Assembly: GCA_035555795.1 (NCBI GenBank)
Contig: DATMGE010000068.1
Coordinates: forward strand, 1-59,347
Direction of reading: 5' to 3'
From: RCIO01 sp035555795
GTDB taxonomy: Bacteria > Pseudomonadota > Alphaproteobacteria > Rhizobiales > Rhizobiaceae
Length of the DNA: 59,347 nucleotides
Shown piece by piece: positions 48,674-58,621 of the stretch. The translations under genes were made by a program, and so were the position numbers. The notes beneath the pieces are model-generated. The model did no database searches and was not told where the DNA came from. It saw only the letters and a program-made list of their open reading frames with translations. Numbering within the stretch: position 1 is the first letter of the stretch; the number at the start of each line of letters is the position of its first letter.

Positions 48674-51600
48674 CTACTCTGCCGGCGCGTGGACCGTGGC
48701 AGCCGCCGGCGGCGTGTCATCCTCCACATGCTTCCACTTGTGCGGCGAGATGAAGGTGTAGAACATCGGCACAACGAACAGCGTGAAGGCCGTCCCGATC
48801 AGGATGCCGGTGAAGATAACCAGACCCATCGAGTAGCGCGCCGCCGCACCCGCGCCCGAGGCGAGGATGAGCGGCACCACGCCGAGCGACATGGCCGCCG
48901 TGGTCATCAGGATCGGCCGCAGGCGCACCTTGGCCGAGGCGATGATGGCCGCGAAGCGGTCAAGCCCATGTTCATCGCGCTGCTGATTGGCGAACTCCAC
49001 CATCAGGATGCCGTGCTTGGTAATGAGGCCGATCAGCGTGATGAGGCCCACCTGCGTATAGATGTTCAGCGTGCCCAGTCCGAGATTGAGCGGTATGATC
49101 GCGCCGAAGATCGACAGCGGCACCGACATCATGATGATGAGCGGATCGCGGAAGCTCTCGAACTGCGCTGCCAGCACCAGATAGATGACGATGATGGCGA
49201 GCCCGAAGGCGATCATGATCGTGTTGCCCTGCTCCGCCTCCAGCCGCGACTGGCCCGAATAATCGATGAAGAAGCCTTGCGGCAGCAGCGGCCGGGCGAT
49301 GTTCTCGATCGTGGCCAGCCCGTCGCCGGTAGTGACGCCGGGCATCGGCAGCGCCGAGATGGTCGCCGAGTTGAGCTGGTTGAACTGCTCGATGGCGGCC
49401 GCGCTCACATTGGTGGAAATCGTCACGACCGCGGAGAGCGGCACCATCTCGCCGCTGGCGCTGCGGACGAAGAAATCGCCCAGCCGCTCGGGATTTTCGC
49501 GGTATTCGCGCGGCACCTGCATGATGATGTCATAGCTGTTGGAGTCGCGGTCGAACTGCGCGACCGCGCCGCCGCCGACCAACAGGCTCAGCGTGGTGCC
49601 GATGTCGCGCACCGGCAGGTTGAGTGCGGCCGCCCTGTCGCGATCGACGGTGACGGTGACTTGCTGCGAACCGAAGGACAGCGAGTTCTGGACGATGATG
49701 AAACGTCCCGAGGCCTGCGCCTCCTGCCTGATCTGTTCGGCCACCTCATAGACCTGGCTCGGATCGCCGGTGGACTGGATGACCAGCGAGATCGGCAGGC
49801 CGCCGCCCGCGCCGGGCAATGAAGGCGGCGCGAAGACCAGCGCCTGAACGCCGGCTATCTTGGACAGGCGCGCCTGGATATCCTGCTGGATCTCCTTTTG
49901 CGAACGCGTACGGTCACCCCAGTCCTTGAGCGACCAGACCGCGATGCCGGAATTTGTCTGTCCGCCGAAGCCGACGATGGAGAAATTCGCTTTCAGCTCC
50001 GGCAGGTCCTTGGTCAGTTCCCGCATCTGGTCGGTAAAGGTGCGGGTATAGTCCGTCGTCGCATAGGGCGGCGCGGTCACCAGCGCGAAGAGCGCGCCCT
50101 GGTCCTCTTCCGGCGCCAGTTCGCTGGAGGTCTTCATGAACAGGTAGCCGGTCAGGCTGACGAGCACGATCACCATCAGCAGCGTGACGGGACGGTATTT
50201 GAGCGAGCCGGAAACCAGCCGCTCATAGCCATTGGACACACGGTCGAAAACCTTGTCGACGGCGATCTGGAAACGGCTGTGATTGCCCTTCTTGAGCAGG
50301 CGCGCCGACATCATCGGCGTGATGGTGAGCGCGACCATGCCGGAAATCACCACCGCGCCCGCCAGCGTCATGGCGAATTCGCGGAAGAGCGAACCGGTGA
50401 GGCCGCCGGTGAAGGCAAGCGGCGCGAACACAGCCGCCAGCGTGATCGTCATGGCGACGACCGGGCCGGTGATCTCCTGCATGCCCACAAAAGCCGCCTG
50501 GCGCGGCGACAGGCCTTCCTCGATATGGCGGTGAATATTCTCCACCACCACGATCGCGTCGTCGACGACGAGGCCGATGGCCAGCACCATGGCCAGCAGC
50601 GACAGAAGGTTGATCGAGTAGCCCAGCGCGAAAAGCACGAAGCAGACGCCGATCAGCGATAGCGGGATCGTCACGATCGGCATCAGCACTGAACGGAATG
50701 AACCCAGGAAGAGCAGGATGATGACAATGACGATGAGCACGGCTTCGCCGATCGTCTTGAACACTTCCTCGATCGAGGCGCTGATGGATTCAGTCGCGTC
50801 GAACATCAGCGTGATCGTCATGCCGTCCGGCAGGCTTGCCTGGATGGACGGCAGTTCCTTGGTGACCGCCGCAGCCGTGTCGAGCGGATTGGCCGACGGC
50901 GTCGGGAAGATGCCGATGAAAGTGCCCTGCTGGCCGTTGAAGCTCACGACCATGTCGGTGCTCTCGGCCGCCAGTTCCACATGCGCCACGTCGCGCAGGC
51001 GCACCACGTCGTCGCCATTCGCCTTCAGCGGCAGGGCACCGAATGCCTCGGGCGTCTGCAGCGTCGATTCCATCGTGATGGAATAGGTAACGAACTCGTT
51101 CTGCGTCTTGCCGGGGGCGGCGAGGAAGTTGGATGAGTTGATCGCCGCCAGAACTTCGGCCGCGGTCATGCCGCGCGCCGCCAGCTTGAGCGGATCGACC
51201 CAGACGCGCATCGAATAGTTGGCCGCACCCATGACCTGCACTTCGGCGACGCCCGGAATGGTCGACATGCGCGGACGAATGACGCGCTCGATATATTCCG
51301 TCACCTGTTCGGCGGTCATGTTGGGGTTCTGCAGCGCCAGATACATGGTGGCGAACTGCATGCCCGTGCCCTTGAGGATCGTCGGATCCTCCGCATCGCT
51401 CGGCAGCTGGCTGCGCACCTGCTGCACCTTCGACATGACTTCCGTCAGCGCGGCATCGGGATTGGAGCCGAGCTTCATCTGCACGGTCACGACGCTGGCC
51501 GAAGGCCGGCTCTGCGAGGTGACGTAGTCGACATTCTCGGTGGTGGCGACCGCCGCTGCGATCGGCGCGGTGATGAAGCCCTGGATCAGTTCGGCGCTGG

Positions 51601-51760
51601 CGCCGGGATAGACCGTGGTGACCGTGATCACGGTTTCCTCGACCTCCGGATACTGGCGCACCTGGAGGTTGAAGAGGCCCTGGAATCCCAGCAGCAGGAT
51701 CAGGAGCGCAAAGACCGTCGACAGGACGGGACGGCGGATGAAGAGGGCGGAGATATTCAT
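48674..51760 (-). CDS. RND multidrug efflux permease (AcrB/MexB-like)
   Basis: A 1028-residue inner-membrane pump. The N-terminus MNISALFIRRPVLSTVFALL, the large periplasmic loops, and the transmembrane motif LAIGLVVDDAIVVVENIHRH with the Asp pair of the proton relay show an HAE1-type RND protein. TM helices cluster near residues 335-560 and 855-1005. Its ATG overlaps the stop of the adaptor gene by one base (TGATG). No outer-membrane TolC gene is in the operon, so an external channel is needed. Confidence 0.95.
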   Translation of the reverse strand: MNISALFIRRPVLSTVFALLILLLGFQGLFNLQVRQYPEVEETVITVTTVYPGASAELIQGFITAPIAAAVATTENVDYVTSQSRPSASVVTVQMKLGSNPDAALTEVMSKVQQVRSQLPSDAEDPTILKGTGMQFATMYLALQNPNMTAEQVTEYIERVIRPRMSTIPGVAEVQVMGAANYSMRVWVDPLKLAARGMTAAEVLAAINSSNFLAAPGKTQNEFVTYSITMESTLQTPEAFGALPLKANGDDVVRLRDVAHVELAAESTDMVVSFNGQQGTFIGIFPTPSANPLDTAAAVTKELPSIQASLPDGMTITLMFDATESISASIEEVFKTIGEAVLIVIVIILLFLGSFRSVLMPIVTIPLSLIGVCFVLFALGYSINLLSLLAMVLAIGLVVDDAIVVVENIHRHIEEGLSPRQAAFVGMQEITGPVVAMTITLAAVFAPLAFTGGLTGSLFREFAMTLAGAVVISGMVALTITPMMSARLLKKGNHSRFQIAVDKVFDRVSNGYERLVSGSLKYRPVTLLMVIVLVSLTGYLFMKTSSELAPEEDQGALFALVTAPPYATTDYTRTFTDQMRELTKDLPELKANFSIVGFGGQTNSGIAVWSLKDWGDRTRSQKEIQQDIQARLSKIAGVQALVFAPPSLPGAGGGLPISLVIQSTGDPSQVYEVAEQIRQEAQASGRFIIVQNSLSFGSQQVTVTVDRDRAAALNLPVRDIGTTLSLLVGGGAVAQFDRDSNSYDIIMQVPREYRENPERLGDFFVRSASGEMVPLSAVVTISTNVSAAAIEQFNQLNSATISALPMPGVTTGDGLATIENIARPLLPQGFFIDYSGQSRLEAEQGNTIMIAFGLAIIVIYLVLAAQFESFRDPLIIMMSVPLSIFGAIIPLNLGLGTLNIYTQVGLITLIGLITKHGILMVEFANQQRDEHGLDRFAAIIASAKVRLRPILMTTAAMSLGVVPLILASGAGAAARYSMGLVIFTGILIGTAFTLFVVPMFYTFISPHKWKHVEDDTPPAAATVHAPAE

Positions 51761-52917
51761 CAGTTGGCCGCCTGCGTTGGCGCAGCCGAACCGCCAGGCA
51801 CCACCGTATTGTCGATGGTGACCACGGTGCCGTTATTGAGCCTGTTCTGGCCCGCCGTCACCACCTGGTCGCCGGCCGAGACCCCCTCGCGGATCTCGAC
51901 GCGGCCATCGGCGCGGCGGCCGGCCTGAACGAAGATCTGCCGTACTTCAAGCGTCGGCTCCTTGGCTTCCTCGCCACCTTCCGGCGCGGCAGCCCCTTCC
52001 TTCTTCTCCTGCTCGCGCACCACATAGACGTAGTCGCCATAGAGGCTCGTCACCAACGCCGTCTGCGGCAAGGCGATGATGTCATCCTCCTTCGGCAGCA
52101 CGACCTCGACGCGGACGAACTGGCCGGGCGTCAGCCGGTCCTGCGGATTTTCGATCTCCGCCCGGACCGACACCAGCCGGCTCGCGGGATCGACGCGCGG
52201 ATCGATGCCGGTCACCTTGCCGTTGAAGCGGTCGTCTATGCCGTCGATTGCGACGACCACGGGCTGGCCGATTTCCAGCAGGTGCAGCTGCTGCTCGGGC
52301 ACGGTGAAGTCGGCGCGCATGGTGGAGAAGTCCTGCAATGTGGCCACCGTGGTGCCAGGCGCGAGGTACTGGCCCTCGTCAACGCGCGGAATGCCGATGG
52401 TGCCGGCGAAAGGCGCGCGAAGCTGCTTCTGCTGCAACACCGCCTCAAGCTTGGCGACCTGCGCCTGCGAGGTGGCGGCTGCGGCGGAAGCCTGCTCCAG
52501 CGTGGAGATGGAACCGACGCCGCGGTTCTGCAATTCCCGCGCACGCTCCAGCGACTGCTTGTCGAGCGCGGCCTGCGTGCGCCCGGCCTCGAGATCGGCG
52601 GCCTGAACCGCGTCGTCGAGGCGCAGCAGCACGTCATTGGCTGCGACCTTCTGGTTGGCGCGGAAATTCACCTCCGACACGATGCCGGTCGTTTCCACCG
52701 TAAGCTCCACGCCGCGCACCGCCGAGACCGTGCCGATCGCATCGACCGTGGGCGTCCAGGGCGCCGGCTCGGCCGTCGCCGTCGAAACCGCCACCGCCGC
52801 CACAGGCATATTGGCGAAGAACTGCTCGATGGCCCTGTCGCGGAACAGGTTGAAGCCGACCAGACCGCCAACGACGAGCGCGAGCAGCACGAACACGATG
52901 AGGAAGCGCTTGATCAT
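51760..52917 (-). CDS. RND efflux periplasmic adaptor (membrane fusion protein)
   Basis: A 385-residue HlyD/AcrA-type adaptor. Residues 5-25 form an N-terminal membrane anchor (FLIVFVLLALVVGGLVGFNL). The lipoyl/hairpin region runs from ETTGIVSEVNFRANQKVAAN-DVLLRLDDAV to an alpha-hairpin (LQNRGVGSISTLEQASAAAA), then beta-barrel LTPGQFVRVEVVLPKEDD. It bridges the pump and an outer-membrane channel. Starts about 100 bp from the divergent TetR gene. Confidence 0.93.
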   Translation of the reverse strand: MIKRFLIVFVLLALVVGGLVGFNLFRDRAIEQFFANMPVAAVAVSTATAEPAPWTPTVDAIGTVSAVRGVELTVETTGIVSEVNFRANQKVAANDVLLRLDDAVQAADLEAGRTQAALDKQSLERARELQNRGVGSISTLEQASAAAATSQAQVAKLEAVLQQKQLRAPFAGTIGIPRVDEGQYLAPGTTVATLQDFSTMRADFTVPEQQLHLLEIGQPVVVAIDGIDDRFNGKVTGIDPRVDPASRLVSVRAEIENPQDRLTPGQFVRVEVVLPKEDDIIALPQTALVTSLYGDYVYVVREQEKKEGAAAPEGGEEAKEPTLEVRQIFVQAGRRADGRVEIREGVSAGDQVVTAGQNRLNNGTVVTIDNTVVPGGSAAPTQAAN

Positions 52918-53004
52918 CAGGAGAATACCAATTGCAGGAGCGAATGCGGCACGACGCCACGATATACATCAAAAGGAGCTTGAAATCAGGGTCAAGGTTA
53001 CTGT

Positions 53005-53018
53005 ACCGTCTGGACGGT
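53005..53018. promoter_or_regulatory. Candidate TetR operator
   Basis: ACCGT-CTGG-ACGGT, a perfect inverted repeat two bases before the TetR start codon, in the 102-bp region shared with the efflux operon. Short perfect inverted repeats here fit autoregulation and pump repression. Confidence 0.55.
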
Positions 53019-53019
53019 C

Positions 53020-53577
53020 ATGTCAAGTAGCCCTGTTTCCAAAAATCCGCGCAGCGCGCGGGATCGTATTCTTGCATCCGCCGAAGCCGTGGCGCGCGAG
53101 GCGGGTCCGGCCAATCTGTCGCTCGACGCCGTCGCCGCCCATGCCGGCGTCTCCAAGGGCGGCCTTCTCTATCACTTTCCCAACAAGGCGAGTCTCCTCG
53201 CGGCGATGGTGGAAGGGTTCCTTGCCGACCTCGACCGGCGGCTGCAGGAACAGGAAAAAGCGCGCGGCGGCGGCCCGGATTGCGTGTTGCAGGCCTATCT
53301 CGACATCTTTCTGGAGGAACAGCGGTCGAAGCGCCCGCCGCCCTCGGGCATTCTCGCGGCGATGGCGGAAAGTCCGGAATTCCTGGAACCGGTGCGCCGC
53401 TATGAGCGCCTGTTCCTCGACCGCATCCGCGCCAACGCATCGGATCCCGTGCGGGCGACCATCACATTCCTGGCCCTGCACGGCATCCGCTGCATGGAAC
53501 TGATCAGCTCGCCGGTCGTGTCGGACGACGAGATCGAGACGGCGATTGCGCGAATGCGCCTCGCGGCGGGTGCCTGA
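53020..53577 (+). CDS. TetR/AcrR-family regulator of the efflux operon
   Basis: A 185-residue regulator. The N-terminal helix-turn-helix is ARDRILASAEAVAREAGPAN-LSLDAVAAHAGVSKGGLLYH-FPNKASLLAAM, a standard TetR pattern. The C-terminal ligand domain ends in an Arg-rich AIARMRLAAGA helix. It is divergent from the RND genes and has an inverted repeat in the shared region, so repression relieved by a pump substrate is expected. Confidence 0.9.
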   Translation: MSSSPVSKNPRSARDRILASAEAVAREAGPANLSLDAVAAHAGVSKGGLLYHFPNKASLLAAMVEGFLADLDRRLQEQEKARGGGPDCVLQAYLDIFLEEQRSKRPPPSGILAAMAESPEFLEPVRRYERLFLDRIRANASDPVRATITFLALHGIRCMELISSPVVSDDEIETAIARMRLAAGA

Positions 53578-53592
53578 CCGCCGCGCCGCGCA

Positions 53593-54576
53593 TCACAGCA
53601 GAAGCTGGTAGCTGTGCGGCACGTAGCGGTAGCCGGCATCCAGCCTTTCCACATAGCCGAGGGACGGCCACGGCATGTGATAGCCGACGAAGGGCAGGCG
53701 GTCGGCGGCGATCATGTCGAAGACGCGCTTGCGCGTGGCCGCCCCCGCTTCCTTGTCCATGTCGAAGCGCACATGCCAGTCGGGCCGCTGGAGCGACGCC
53801 ACGAAATGGTTCGCCGTGTCGGCGGTCAGCGCCAGACGACGGCCGCCGGATTCCAGCATGAAGATCATATGGCCCGGCGTGTGGCCGGCCGCATCGAGGC
53901 CTTCTATGCCCGAGGTCACCTCGCCCTCATTGCCGATGAAGGTCATCCTGTCGGCCAGCGGCGCCACATTGGCCGCGACCCCCTTGGCGTTGCCTTCGGC
54001 CGGCGTACCGGTCCGGTCCGGCGATGTCCAGAAATCGTATTCCGTCTGTCCGGTCACATAGCGCGCATTGGAGAAAGCCGGCTGGCCGTCCTCCATCAGA
54101 CCGCCAATATGGTCGCCATGCATGTGGGTGATCACCACGATAGTGACGTCCTCCGGCCTGTAGCCCGACGCTGCGATCTGCGCGCGGGTCTGGCCGACGC
54201 CATTCGCACGCGCCGCCTGGCCGAGGCCGGTATCGAACAGCACCAGTTCCGTGCCGGTATTCACCAGAACGGGCGTGAACCCGTTGGCGAAACGATCCAA
54301 CGGCAGGAAATTCTCCTCCATCAGCGCCGCGACGTCCGCTTCGCTCTGGTTCTCTCCGAATGTGGGATGCGGTCCGTCGCTGGGGCGAAGGCCGTCCCGC
54401 AGCGTGGTGACCTCGAACTCGCCCAGCTTGAAGCGGAAGAAGCCGGGCGCGGCGACGTCCGGCATCGGCACGGCGGCATGCGCGGCGCGCACCATCAATT
54501 GCGGCATGGCCAGGGTGCTTGCGGCGCCGAGCAGGCCGAGTTTCATCATCGAACGGCGATTCGTCTCGATTCCCAT
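53593..54576 (-). CDS. Tat-exported metallo-beta-lactamase-fold hydrolase
   Basis: A 327-residue periplasmic hydrolase. The twin-arginine signal is TNRRSMMKLGLLGAAST (residues 5-21) with cleavage near AHA-AVP. The metal-binding motif VITHMHGDHIGGLMEDG, with further His ligand in AAGHTPGHMIF and Asp in LTADTANHF, marks an MBL fold. The general layout resembles lactonase and organophosphate hydrolase (MPH/AidC-like) proteins, so lactone or phosphotriester hydrolysis is a candidate activity. Strong GGGAGGAG upstream of ATG 54576. Confidence 0.87.
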   Translation of the reverse strand: MGIETNRRSMMKLGLLGAASTLAMPQLMVRAAHAAVPMPDVAAPGFFRFKLGEFEVTTLRDGLRPSDGPHPTFGENQSEADVAALMEENFLPLDRFANGFTPVLVNTGTELVLFDTGLGQAARANGVGQTRAQIAASGYRPEDVTIVVITHMHGDHIGGLMEDGQPAFSNARYVTGQTEYDFWTSPDRTGTPAEGNAKGVAANVAPLADRMTFIGNEGEVTSGIEGLDAAGHTPGHMIFMLESGGRRLALTADTANHFVASLQRPDWHVRFDMDKEAGAATRKRVFDMIAADRLPFVGYHMPWPSLGYVERLDAGYRYVPHSYQLLL

Positions 54577-54704
54577 TCTCTCCTCCCGATTTTCGCTTTG
54601 TCGCGATGCAAGCCTGATCGCACGACTGCACGTGCGGCTGTGCGTGTCTGCTGGAATCCCTGCATTGTGTCGTGTTCCCGGCGCGCCGCAAGCGGCATCA
54701 CGCG

Positions 54705-56234
54705 ATGTTTATCGCCCGTGACGGACACGCCTTTTCGCCACCGCATGAGGCGACAAGCCGCACAACTCATGTTATCGGCGTTCTGCTTCCGTTGACTGCT
54801 TTGCCGGACAAAGAATTGAAACGTAGCCTCCCGCTGGTCCTTGCGGTCGCCCTGTTCATGGAACAGATCGACTCGACCGTGATCTCGACATCGCTGCCCG
54901 CGATCGCGGCCGATATCGGAACCAGCCCGATTGCGCTCAAGCTGGCGCTGACGGCCTATCTCGTCTCGCTGGCGATCTTCATCCCGATCAGCGGCTGGAT
55001 GGCGTCGCGCTTCGGCGCCAAGAACATCTTTCGGGCCGCGATCGGCGTTTTCATCGTCGGCTCGCTCTTGTCGGCCGCTTCGTGGTCGCTGGAATCATTC
55101 GTCGTGTCGCGCTTCGTGCAGGGCATGGGCGGCGCGATGATGACGCCGATCGCGCGGCTCATCCTGCTGCGCGGCACGCCGCGCAACCTGCTGGTGGGCG
55201 CCATGGCGTGGCTGTCCATACCGGCGCTGGTGGGGCCAATGCTCGGCCCGCCGCTCGGCGGCTTCCTCACCACCTACGCCACATGGCACTGGATCTTCCT
55301 CGTCAACGTGCCGATCGGGCTGGCCGGAATCTGGGCGGCGGGGCGCATCCTGCCCGACATTCCGCGCGAGCTGACGCTGCCGCTCGACTGGATCGGCTTC
55401 CTCCTGGCAGGGTTTTCCGCGGCCGGAATCGTGTTCGGCCTGTCGGTGGTCAGCCTTCCCGCGCTGCCGCCCGTCGTCGGCGTCATCACCACGCTGCTCG
55501 GCATCGTCTGCGGAATGGCCTATGTCCGCCACAGCCGCCGCGCGCCGGCGCCGCTGCTCAATCTCGACCTTTTCCGCAAGCGCATCTTCCGCACCGCGAT
55601 CATCGGCGCGACCTTCTTCCGCATCGGCGCGGGCGCGGTGCCGTTCCTGCTGCCGCTGATGTTCCAGCTCGTCTTCGGGCTGACGCCGTTCCAGTCGGGC
55701 CTGCTCACCTTCGTGTCGGCCATCGGCGCATTCGGCATGAAGTTCCTCGCCACCACGGCGCTGCGTTTCGGCGGCTTCAGGACGGTCGTCATCAGCGCCG
55801 CCATCGGCGGCGGCCTGCTCGTCGGTGCGAACGGGCTTTTCACCGTCGATACGCCCTACCCCGTCATCATGGCCGTGCTGATCACCGGAGGCTTCCTGCG
55901 CTCGCTCTTCTTCACCAGCACCAATGCGCTGGTCTTCGCGGAGATCGACAACAAGGACGCCGCCCAGGCCACCGCCCTTGCGGCGGTAATGCAGCAGATG
56001 TCCATCGCGCTTGGCGTCGCCTTCGGCGGCGGCATCCTCGAAGTGACCAGCATGGTCACCGGCGGAAGCCTCGACAAGACGGCCTTCATGGTCGCCTTCT
56101 TCGGCGTCGCGGCCATATCCCTTTGCGCGGTAATCCCTTTCATGACCCTGCCCCGCGATGCCGGCAGCGACATGTCCGGCCACCGGCTGCGCGGCAAGCC
56201 CGCGCCGCAGAACCAGCAGATCGAAGGCGGCTGA
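54705..56234 (+). CDS. MFS drug:H+ antiporter, DHA2 family (EmrB/QacA-like)
   Basis: A 14-helix-type MFS transporter of about 509 residues. DHA2 motifs: ALFMEQIDSTVISTSLPAIA in TM1, PISGWMASRFGAKNIFRAAI (motif A), FVQGMGGAMMTPIARL and LNVPIGL-like segment (VNVPIGLAGIWAAG, motif C region). The start is uncertain: ATG 54705 is given, but TTG 54801 or 54816 would fit homologues better. Substrate unknown. Confidence 0.88.
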   Translation: MFIARDGHAFSPPHEATSRTTHVIGVLLPLTALPDKELKRSLPLVLAVALFMEQIDSTVISTSLPAIAADIGTSPIALKLALTAYLVSLAIFIPISGWMASRFGAKNIFRAAIGVFIVGSLLSAASWSLESFVVSRFVQGMGGAMMTPIARLILLRGTPRNLLVGAMAWLSIPALVGPMLGPPLGGFLTTYATWHWIFLVNVPIGLAGIWAAGRILPDIPRELTLPLDWIGFLLAGFSAAGIVFGLSVVSLPALPPVVGVITTLLGIVCGMAYVRHSRRAPAPLLNLDLFRKRIFRTAIIGATFFRIGAGAVPFLLPLMFQLVFGLTPFQSGLLTFVSAIGAFGMKFLATTALRFGGFRTVVISAAIGGGLLVGANGLFTVDTPYPVIMAVLITGGFLRSLFFTSTNALVFAEIDNKDAAQATALAAVMQQMSIALGVAFGGGILEVTSMVTGGSLDKTAFMVAFFGVAAISLCAVIPFMTLPRDAGSDMSGHRLRGKPAPQNQQIEGG

Positions 56235-56254
56235 GGCCCAGACTTCAGGCGCGT

Positions 56255-56965
56255 TCAGTCGTCTTCATCGTCTTCGGCGGCCCTGCCCTTGAAGCCCCGC
56301 GCCAGGATGTAGAGCTCAACTGATTCGTCACGCGAGGCCGGCGGCTTCACATGGTGGACATTGGTGAAGTTCCGCTTCAGCAAATCGAGCAGCTCGTTCT
56401 CCGTGCCGCCCTGGAAGGTTTTCGACAGGAAATGCCCGCCGGGCTTCAACACCCGCACAGCAAAGTCGGCAGCCACCTCGCACAGATGCATGGTGCGGAT
56501 ATGATCGGTCCGGCGATGGCCGATCGTCGGCGCCGCCATGTCGGAAATGACCATGTCGGGCGCGCCGCCGAGGGCCTCCATGAGCCGGTCGGGCGCATCG
56601 TCGTCGAGGAAGTCCATCTGCAGGATCGTCGCGCCGGGCACGGGATCCATCTCCAGATAGTCGATGCCGACGACATGCGGCGCATCCTCCGCCGAGCGCA
56701 CCTTCGCTGCCGCCACCTGGCACCAGCCGCCGGGCGCCGCGCCCAGGTCTATCACCCGCATGCCGGGCTTCAGCAGCTTGTAGCGCTCATCGATCTCGAT
56801 CAGCTTGAAGGCCGCGCGGGAGCGGTAGCCCTCCGCCTTCGCACGATGCACATAGGGATCGTTCATATGGCGCTCGAGCCAGCGGCGCGAAGAGTTCTTC
56901 AGGCCGGTATTCCTGACGCGCGTCTTGAGTTCGCGGCTGCTGCCGCCCCGTCCCGGCTTCTTCAT
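56255..56965 (-). CDS. rlmE: 23S rRNA (uridine-2'-O)-methyltransferase RlmE (FtsJ)
   Basis: A 236-residue methyltransferase that modifies U2552 in 23S rRNA. It has SRAAFKLIEIDERYKLLKPG-MRVIDLGAAPGGWCQVA (SAM loop with catalytic K), DMAAPTIGHRRTDH with the catalytic D, LKPGGHFLSKTFQGG with K and ESVELYILARGFK with E, the K-D-K-E tetrad. The N-terminus has a basic extension (MKKPGRGGSSRELKTRVRNT). The upstream ppx stop overlaps its start (ATGA). Confidence 0.95.
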   Translation of the reverse strand: MKKPGRGGSSRELKTRVRNTGLKNSSRRWLERHMNDPYVHRAKAEGYRSRAAFKLIEIDERYKLLKPGMRVIDLGAAPGGWCQVAAAKVRSAEDAPHVVGIDYLEMDPVPGATILQMDFLDDDAPDRLMEALGGAPDMVISDMAAPTIGHRRTDHIRTMHLCEVAADFAVRVLKPGGHFLSKTFQGGTENELLDLLKRNFTNVHHVKPPASRDESVELYILARGFKGRAAEDDEDD

Positions 56966-58431
56966 GCGTGCCCCGAATGATTGCGTCGCCGCCGGCGCCA
57001 GACGCCGTCGCGCTCCATGAGATCCGACAGGATGCCTTCGCGCAAGCCGCGATCGGCCACCCGCAGCCGCTGCGAAGGCCAGGCGCGGCGGATCGCCTCC
57101 AGGATGGCGCAGCCCGCCAGCACGAGATCGGCACGATCCGGTCCGATGCAGGGATTGGCGACGCGCTGGCCGAAATCCCAGCCGAGAAGCCTCTCGGTCA
57201 TGGCGTCGATCTCGCTACCGGCCATCCACAGCCCGTCCACCTGCCGGCGATCGTAGCGGGCGAGGCCCAGATGCACGCCGGCCAGCGTCGTGACGGTGCC
57301 CGACGTGCCGAGAAGGTGGAAGCGCGAACTGCCCATGCGCGCGGCCAGGCTGTCGCGTCCCTCGAAGCGCGCGATCATCGCGCTCACATCGTCGACCATC
57401 GCATCGAAAACGTCGCGGCTGACATCGCGCCCGCCGAAACGTTCGGCGAGGGAGACGACCCCCACCGGCAGCGAGGTCCAGGAAACGATGTGGTTCGCGA
57501 GCCGCGGCGTGCGACCCTGCGCGATGTCGACCAGCGCGATCTCGGACGACCCGCCGCCAATGTCGAACAGCACCACCGCGTCGGTGTTCTCCTCGACCAG
57601 CGGGCCGCAACCCGACACTGCCAGCCGGGCCTCGGTCTCGCGGTCGATGACTTCCAGCACGAGACCCGTTTGCTCGGTCACGCGGGCAAGGAATTCAGCC
57701 CCGTTGCTTGCCGCACGACATGCCTCCGTCGCGATCAGCCGGGTGCGCCGAACCTCGCGCGCGGCGAGCTTGTCGGCGCACATCTTCAGCGCATCGATGG
57801 CGCGCGACATGGCCGCCTCGGAGAGCCTTCCGGTCGTGCTCAATCCCTCGCCGAGCCGGACGATGCGCGAGAACGCATCGATAACCCGGAAGGCGCCGCC
57901 GAACCGGCCCGGCACCGCCACCAGAAGCCGGCAATTATTGGTGCCCAGATCGAGCGCGGCATAGGCCGGCAGATCGCCGGGACGTGGCGGCCGGCGAAAC
58001 GGGCCGGCAGTCGGGCGCCCGTTGGCCGCCTGATCTTTCCGCACCGGCGCGCCATGGGGCTGCATATCGACGGAATGGGCGGCAGAGGCTTGACCGGTAT
58101 TCGCGACGTCCACGGACGCGGCATTGCTGCCGTCAGGCGCCGCCCCGGCAGACGGCCTCTGGCCGGCGGCAAATACCTTTCGGCCCCGGCGCCGTTTACG
58201 CCGCCGCGGCTTACGCTTTCCCGATGTGGTGCTGTCCTGTGCGGCGGCCTCTACCGCAACAGCGGGACGACTTGCGCCCGGCGATCCGCGCGCAACCCCA
58301 ATAGGGTCCGGCTGCGATGCCTTCGGCACCACATTCCGCCCCTCCGTTCCCTGCGGCGATCCTTCGCCGTGGCCGGAGTCCGTCACCTTGACCTCATCCG
58401 CGCCGCGCTGCCACCAAGGGCGCTGCGGCAC
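56962..58431 (-). CDS. Ppx/GppA-family exopolyphosphatase with long basic N-terminal extension
   Basis: A protein of about 489 residues. The catalytic ASKHA core starts near residue 155: YAALDLGTNNCRLLVAVPGR, RIVRLGEGLSTTGRLSEAAM, IATEACRAASNGAEF and VLFDIGGGSSEIALVDI, typical of Ppx/GppA. The first 150 residues are low-complexity, with a K/R cluster (SGKRKPRRRKRRRGRK) near residue 70. The GTG start at 58431 is uncertain; the core alone would be about 340 residues. Coupled with rlmE by a 4-bp overlap. Confidence 0.86.
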   Translation of the reverse strand: MPQRPWWQRGADEVKVTDSGHGEGSPQGTEGRNVVPKASQPDPIGVARGSPGASRPAVAVEAAAQDSTTSGKRKPRRRKRRRGRKVFAAGQRPSAGAAPDGSNAASVDVANTGQASAAHSVDMQPHGAPVRKDQAANGRPTAGPFRRPPRPGDLPAYAALDLGTNNCRLLVAVPGRFGGAFRVIDAFSRIVRLGEGLSTTGRLSEAAMSRAIDALKMCADKLAAREVRRTRLIATEACRAASNGAEFLARVTEQTGLVLEVIDRETEARLAVSGCGPLVEENTDAVVLFDIGGGSSEIALVDIAQGRTPRLANHIVSWTSLPVGVVSLAERFGGRDVSRDVFDAMVDDVSAMIARFEGRDSLAARMGSSRFHLLGTSGTVTTLAGVHLGLARYDRRQVDGLWMAGSEIDAMTERLLGWDFGQRVANPCIGPDRADLVLAGCAILEAIRRAWPSQRLRVADRGLREGILSDLMERDGVWRRRRRNHSGHA

Positions 58432-58621
58432 TCATATTATTGCGTTGGTTTCAGGATAGCAGCCGGCGCTCCTTTCACCAAGCATAAAGCTCCGGCACCG
58501 TGACGCGGCATAACCCCAGCCCCGGAAAATACCCGGCCGGGAAGGTCTGGCGACCCTTCACATTCCCTTGCGGCAGAAACGGAGCCCTTGTATCCTCGGC
58601 GATCTCAACCGGAGGGCTCCC

